Of a stretch of 64,000 bases of DNA, positions 61,019-64,000 are shown piece by piece. The stretch's first letter is position 1. Each line of letters starts with the position of its first letter. Location: contig CALDLA010000122.1 in NCBI GenBank assembly GCA_937898415.1, positions 28,775 through 92,774 on the forward strand. The letters run 5' to 3'. The DNA is from an uncultured Prevotellaceae bacterium. GTDB taxonomy: Bacteria; Bacteroidota; Bacteroidia; Bacteroidales; Bacteroidaceae. Below the pieces are notes generated by a model, which was not told where the DNA came from, did no database searches, and saw nothing but the letters and a program-made list of their open reading frames with translations. The translations under genes and the position numbers were made by a program.

Positions 61019-61789
61019 TCACCATTCACCATTAACCACAATCCTTCCTTCCACTTTCGCATCCACCACTTCCCCCTTGGCCGCCTTCTCCTTGAAGTAG
61101 TCCATGATGATGAAGCGGGTGTTGTTCTTCTTTTCCTGGGGCGACTTCACGTCATGTCCCTCATTCAGCGCACTCAGCCCGTCGTTACCGCCCAACAGGT
61201 AGTCGATGGTGGCAATGCGGTAGTCCGCCTTCGGGTCTATCTTCTTGCCGTTCAGGCGGGCCGACAGTAACTCTCCGTCACGGCTGATGACCAGTTGACA
61301 ACCGCTACTGACGCCCTCCCCGCCCCTCTTGGCTATCTGGCGGAACAGCTTCATCAGCGTCTCTCCCGTCAGGGTGGTGAAGGCTATCTTATTCTCAAAC
61401 GGGGCTACATCGAGCACGTCACCGTAGGTCACATTCCCCTTGGTCAGGTCAGCCCGGATACCACCCATGTTGTAGATACCCAACGCCGGCTGCTCGTCAT
61501 AGTACTTGCTTGCCCATACCATCACGTCCGACAGCAGGTTCGACAGGTCACTTTCCGGTCGCTCGGCGTGCATGTTGTGGGCCACCTGTCCCATGACAGG
61601 CCCCATCATCGAGTCCACCTGATGTTTGTAGGGAGCCAGATATTGGGCTGCCGCCTCGTCGGGCTGACGGTCATACCGGGTGTCAACGACAATCCTCGTA
61701 CGCTCCACTCCCGCCAACTGGTAGTGCGAGCGGCACGACGACAGCAGCAGAATCCCTAAACAGGTGTAAATCAATATCCTTTTATTCAT
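61019..61789 (-). CDS. 5'-nucleotidase C-terminal domain lipoprotein
   Basis: 256 residues from ATG 61789 (MNKRILIYTCLGILLLSSC, lipobox LSSC); the longer frame adds a repeat-derived N-terminus. The body matches the 5_nucleotid_C domain: ESDLSNLLSDVMVWASKY, ALGIYNMGGIRADLTKGNVT, YGDVLDVAPFENKI, ADYRIATIDYLLGGNDG. This domain binds the nucleobase in UshA-type enzymes. With the catalytic domain gene downstream it forms a two-gene version of the enzyme, here in the order C-domain then N-domain. Confidence 0.88.
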   Translation of the reverse strand: MNKRILIYTCLGILLLSSCRSHYQLAGVERTRIVVDTRYDRQPDEAAAQYLAPYKHQVDSMMGPVMGQVAHNMHAERPESDLSNLLSDVMVWASKYYDEQPALGIYNMGGIRADLTKGNVTYGDVLDVAPFENKIAFTTLTGETLMKLFRQIAKRGGEGVSSGCQLVISRDGELLSARLNGKKIDPKADYRIATIDYLLGGNDGLSALNEGHDVKSPQEKKNNTRFIIMDYFKEKAAKGEVVDAKVEGRIVVNGEW

Positions 61790-61877
61790 AGTTTTAAGTT
61801 TCGCATTCGCGTCTTTAACTCCTTTAACTCCTTTAACTCCATCACTCACGAAAGTTGAGTATTTAGGTTTTATGCTG

Positions 61878-61908
61878 CAAAATTACCAAAAAAACAATAA
61901 AAAAACAA
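61878..61908 (-). promoter_or_regulatory. promoter of the two-gene 5'-nucleotidase
   Basis: Minus strand TTG near 61907-61905, 19 bases, TAATTTTG (61885-61878). It lies about 90 bases upstream of ATG 61789; the leader includes CTTTAACTC-type repeats. Confidence 0.55.
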
Positions 61909-61926
61909 GCCTTTCAATAAAATTTT

Positions 61927-61960
61927 TCACTTTTCACTTTTCACTTTTCACTTTTTTTTC
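61927..61960. repeat. CACTTTT tandem repeats upstream of rplS
   Basis: About four copies of TTTTCAC in a T-rich tract between the divergent nucleotidase and rplS promoters. The rest of the 303-base gap (61850-62152) holds only the promoters described here and the rplS leader. Confidence 0.7.
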
Positions 61961-62019
61961 GTACCTCTGAACTGCGTTCTAAGGTACTCTCGTTCGAAAA
62001 AACAAAAAAAAACGCTCTT

Positions 62020-62054
62020 TTTTTTGGTTTTTTGCTCACTTATTCGTACCTTTG
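62020..62054 (+). promoter_or_regulatory. promoter of rplS
   Basis: TTTTTTG (62020-62026), 20 bases, TACCTTTG (62047-62054). The start near 62061 leaves a leader of about 90 bases. A weaker look-alike, TACCTCTG, is at 61962-61969. Confidence 0.7.
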
Positions 62055-62152
62055 CACCCGCTTTTCGGCGTAATCGCTGGCAGGAAGTCACGAGTGGCCT
62101 GTTATGTTGCGTTGGAACGATACAGCAAAATCAAAAAATAAAGAATTAAAAA

Positions 62153-62515
62153 ATGGATTTAATCAAAGTTGCTGAAGAAGCATTTGCAACCGGCAAGAAG
62201 TTCCCGGAGTTCAAGGCCGGTGACACTATCACTGTCGCTTACAAAATTATCGAGGGTTCAAAGGAGCGTATCCAGCTCTACCGTGGCGTGGTCATCAAGA
62301 TCTGCGGCCATGGCGACAAGAAGCGTTTCACCGTCCGCAAGATGTCGGGCACCGTGGGTGTAGAGCGTATCTTCCCCATTGAGTCGCCGAACATCGACTC
62401 TATTGAGGTGAACAAGGTTGGTAAGGTACGTCGCGCTAAGCTCTACTATCTGCGCAAGCTCACTGGTAAGGCTGCCCGCATCAAGGAGAAGCGTCGTCCC
62501 GTCGCTGCCGAGTAA
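62153..62515 (+). CDS. rplS: 50S ribosomal protein L19
   Basis: A 120-residue protein with the L19 core: FKAGDTITVAYKIIEGSKER, YRGVVIKI, FTVRKMSGTVGVERIFP, and VNKVGKVRRAKLYYLRKL. L19 lies at the 30S-50S interface. The gene has its own promoter and terminator and stands alone rather than with trmD and rimM. Confidence 0.97.
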   Translation: MDLIKVAEEAFATGKKFPEFKAGDTITVAYKIIEGSKERIQLYRGVVIKICGHGDKKRFTVRKMSGTVGVERIFPIESPNIDSIEVNKVGKVRRAKLYYLRKLTGKAARIKEKRRPVAAE

Positions 62516-62530
62516 TCAATCGACACATAA

Positions 62531-62565
62531 AAAGGCTCAATCCCCACGGGTTGAGTCTTTTTTAT
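62531..62565 (+). terminator. intrinsic terminator of rplS
   Basis: GGCTCAATCCC, loop CAC, GGGTTGAGTC followed by TTTTTT; one mismatch in the stem. Confidence 0.88.
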
Positions 62566-62599
62566 TTTGTATTTTGCTGCATATCTACAAAATTTTTCG

Positions 62600-62607
62600 T
62601 AACTTTG
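62600..62607 (+). promoter_or_regulatory. -7 box for the AICAR transformylase gene
   Basis: TAACTTTG, 28 bases before ATG 62636; a TTTTG lies 23 bases upstream of it, slightly beyond the usual spacing. Confidence 0.6.
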
Positions 62608-62635
62608 CAGCCGAAACGAAATAATTCACACGATA

Positions 62636-63823
62636 ATGAAAGAATTAGCACTAAAGTACGGATGCAATCCGAACCAGAAGCCTTCACGCATCTTCATGCA
62701 GGAGGGTGAGTTGCCCATCGAAGTCATTAACGGCCGCCCCGGCTACATCAACTTCCTCGATGCCTTCAATGCCTGGCAGTTGGTCAGGGAACTGAAGGAG
62801 GCTACGGGTCTGCCCGCCGCCGCCTCGTTCAAGCACGTCAGTCCTGCCGGTGCCGCCGTGGGACTGCCCCTGACGGATACACTGAAGAAGATCTACTTCG
62901 TCGACGACATTCCCGGCCTCAACGACTCCCCCATTGCCTGTGCCTATGCCCGTGCCCGCGGTGCCGACCGTATGTCGTCCTACGGCGACTTCGTGGCCCT
63001 CTCCGACACCTGCGATGCCACCACGGCCCTGCTGCTGAAGCGCGAGGTGAGCGACGGCGTCATTGCCCCCGACTACACCCCCGAGGCTATCGAGATCCTG
63101 AAGGACAAGCGTAAGGGTACCTATAATGTCATCAAGATGGACCCCACCTACCGTCCTGCTCCCGTAGAGACCAAGCAGTGCTTCGGCATCACCTTCGAAC
63201 AGGGCCGCAATGAGATCCGTCTCGACGACCCCGCCCTCTTCGAGAACATCCCCACGCAGAACAAGACCTTTACTGCTGATGCCCGCCGCGACCTCATCAT
63301 CGCCCTCATCACACTGAAATACACCCAGTCCAACTCCGTCTGCTATGTCAAGGATGGCCAGGCCATCGGCATCGGTGCCGGTCAACAGAGCCGCATCCAC
63401 TGCACCCGCCTCGCCGGCAACAAGGCCGACATCTGGTGGCTGCGCCAGCACCCGAAGGTGATGGCCCTGCCCTTCAAGGAGGGCATCCGTCGTGCCGACC
63501 GCGACAACACCATTGATGTCTATATCTCCGAGGATGAGCACGATGACGTGCTGCGCGATGGGGCCTGGCAGCAGTTCTTCACCGAGCAGCCCGCCGTACT
63601 GACCCTGGAAGAGAAGCGCTCCTGGATAGCCCAGAACACCGGCGTAGCCCTCGGCTCCGACGCCTTCTTCCCCTTCGGCGACAATATCGAGCGAGCCCAC
63701 AAGAGTGGGGTCCAGTACATCGCCCAGGCTGGTGGCTCCGTCCGCGACGACCATGTCATCATGACCTGCGATAAGTACAATATCGCCATGACGTTCACCG
63801 GCGTACGCCTATTCCACCACTAA
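62636..63823 (+). CDS. stand-alone phosphoribosylaminoimidazolecarboxamide (AICAR) formyltransferase
   Basis: A 395-residue protein homologous to the AICAR transformylase half of PurH but starting directly at that domain (ELALKYGCNPNQKPSRIF). The catalytic K66-H67 pair lies in SFKHVSPAGAAVG; YTQSNSVCYVKDGQAIGIGAGQQSRIHC and FFPFGDNIERAHKSGVQYI are further signatures. It transfers a formyl group from 10-formyl-THF to AICAR, the step before the cyclohydrolase encoded at 6701. It belongs to the separate single-domain subfamily rather than being a detached PurH C-terminus. It has its own promoter. Confidence 0.92.
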   Translation: MKELALKYGCNPNQKPSRIFMQEGELPIEVINGRPGYINFLDAFNAWQLVRELKEATGLPAAASFKHVSPAGAAVGLPLTDTLKKIYFVDDIPGLNDSPIACAYARARGADRMSSYGDFVALSDTCDATTALLLKREVSDGVIAPDYTPEAIEILKDKRKGTYNVIKMDPTYRPAPVETKQCFGITFEQGRNEIRLDDPALFENIPTQNKTFTADARRDLIIALITLKYTQSNSVCYVKDGQAIGIGAGQQSRIHCTRLAGNKADIWWLRQHPKVMALPFKEGIRRADRDNTIDVYISEDEHDDVLRDGAWQQFFTEQPAVLTLEEKRSWIAQNTGVALGSDAFFPFGDNIERAHKSGVQYIAQAGGSVRDDHVIMTCDKYNIAMTFTGVRLFHH

Positions 63824-64000
63824 ACGCTACGCTAGTGAAAAGTGAAACGCTACGCTAGTGAAAAGTGAAACGCTACGCTAGTGAAAAGTGAAAAGTGATA
63901 ACTCCTTAACTCCTTCGCTCGAGCTTGCTCGCTTCGCTTGCGAAGAACTCCTTAACTCCTTAACTCCTTAACTCCTTAACTCCTTAACTCCTTAACTCCT
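63824..64000. repeat. tandem repeats after the AICAR transformylase gene
   Basis: Three units of ACGCTACGCTAGTGAAAAGTGAA begin at 63824, 63847 and 63870 (23-bp period). From about 63899 to the window edge there are AACTCCTT octamers (at least ten), interrupted near 63915-63948 by a hairpin-prone stretch rich in GCTCG/GCTTC units with CTTCGC and GCGAAG at its ends. No gene is seen. Confidence 0.85.

Noticed and set aside
62684..63754. Long minus-strand open frame opposite the AICAR transformylase gene
   Set aside because: It is a mirror of a highly GC-biased coding sequence; its Gly/Val-rich translation resembles no known protein and the plus-strand gene is certain.

Overview
The window looks like a chromosomal segment of a Bacteroidales bacterium, most likely Prevotella or a close relative. 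The evidence is Bacteroidota-type promoters (TTTG about 20 bases ahead of TAnnTTTG), the gliding and type IX secretion (T9SS) genes gldH and porT, a CotH-family protein ending in a T9SS-like sorting domain, a UpxY-type capsule antiterminator, the purH-mreBCD-PBP2-rodA order, and the exbB-exbD-exbD-tonB-pstS-TPR order. GC-rich housekeeping DNA at both ends flanks a visibly more AT-rich accessory block.

Layout. 1-7.3 kb: end of ricT and gldH on plus, convergent with a minus-strand cell-shape operon (IMP cyclohydrolase, mreB, mreC, mreD, PBP2, rodA). 7.4-13.0 kb: two tandem membrane sensor kinases with solute-binding-protein-like sensor domains; the second has Tyr where the phosphoacceptor His should be. 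13.0-47.8 kb: a large surface-polysaccharide locus on plus. It opens with a divergent promoter, a structured leader, a UpxY-like antiterminator and a TPR protein with a decayed kinase domain. It continues with export (Wza, Wzc), nucleotide-sugar enzymes, an initiating transferase, glycosyltransferases, a candidate polymerase, a DUF354 protein, acyltransferases (including an MBOAT/SGNH pair), a deacetylase, VanZ, a FAD/Fe-S 2-hydroxyacid dehydrogenase, WbpB, a flippase, a secreted CotH protein, GT32, an LruC lipoprotein, an OmpA-like protein and a UDP-sugar 6-dehydrogenase. 47.8-48.3 kb: repeat-rich intergenic DNA and a tRNA-Met(CAU). 48.3-64 kb: START-like protein, LptF/G permease, ribBA, aspartate aminotransferase, the TonB energising operon, a small 2[4Fe-4S] ferredoxin, porT, a two-gene 5'-nucleotidase, rplS, and a stand-alone AICAR transformylase that complements the truncated PurH at the other end.

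How the genes fit together. Four scattered genes (46.6 kb dehydrogenase, WbpB at 37.7 kb, WbpE-like aminotransferase at 19.6 kb, WbpD-like acetyltransferase at 19.0 kb) supply the known steps to UDP-2,3-diacetamido-2,3-dideoxy-glucuronate. WbpB-type enzymes reduce 2-oxoglutarate to D-2-hydroxyglutarate while oxidising the sugar. The gene immediately upstream of wbpB encodes a YdiJ-like FAD/Fe-S dehydrogenase that could recycle that by-product, which is the most attractive functional hypothesis here.

The most unusual non-coding signal is a pair of intergenic arrays (34.5 and 47.9 kb). Each is built of four palindrome units on an exact 22-bp period, but the palindromes are unrelated in sequence, and the fourth unit is decayed in both. 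The first array lies beside a recombination scar holding a broken duplicate of the 5' end of the FAD/Fe-S gene. No CRISPR array, rRNA or insertion sequence was recognised.
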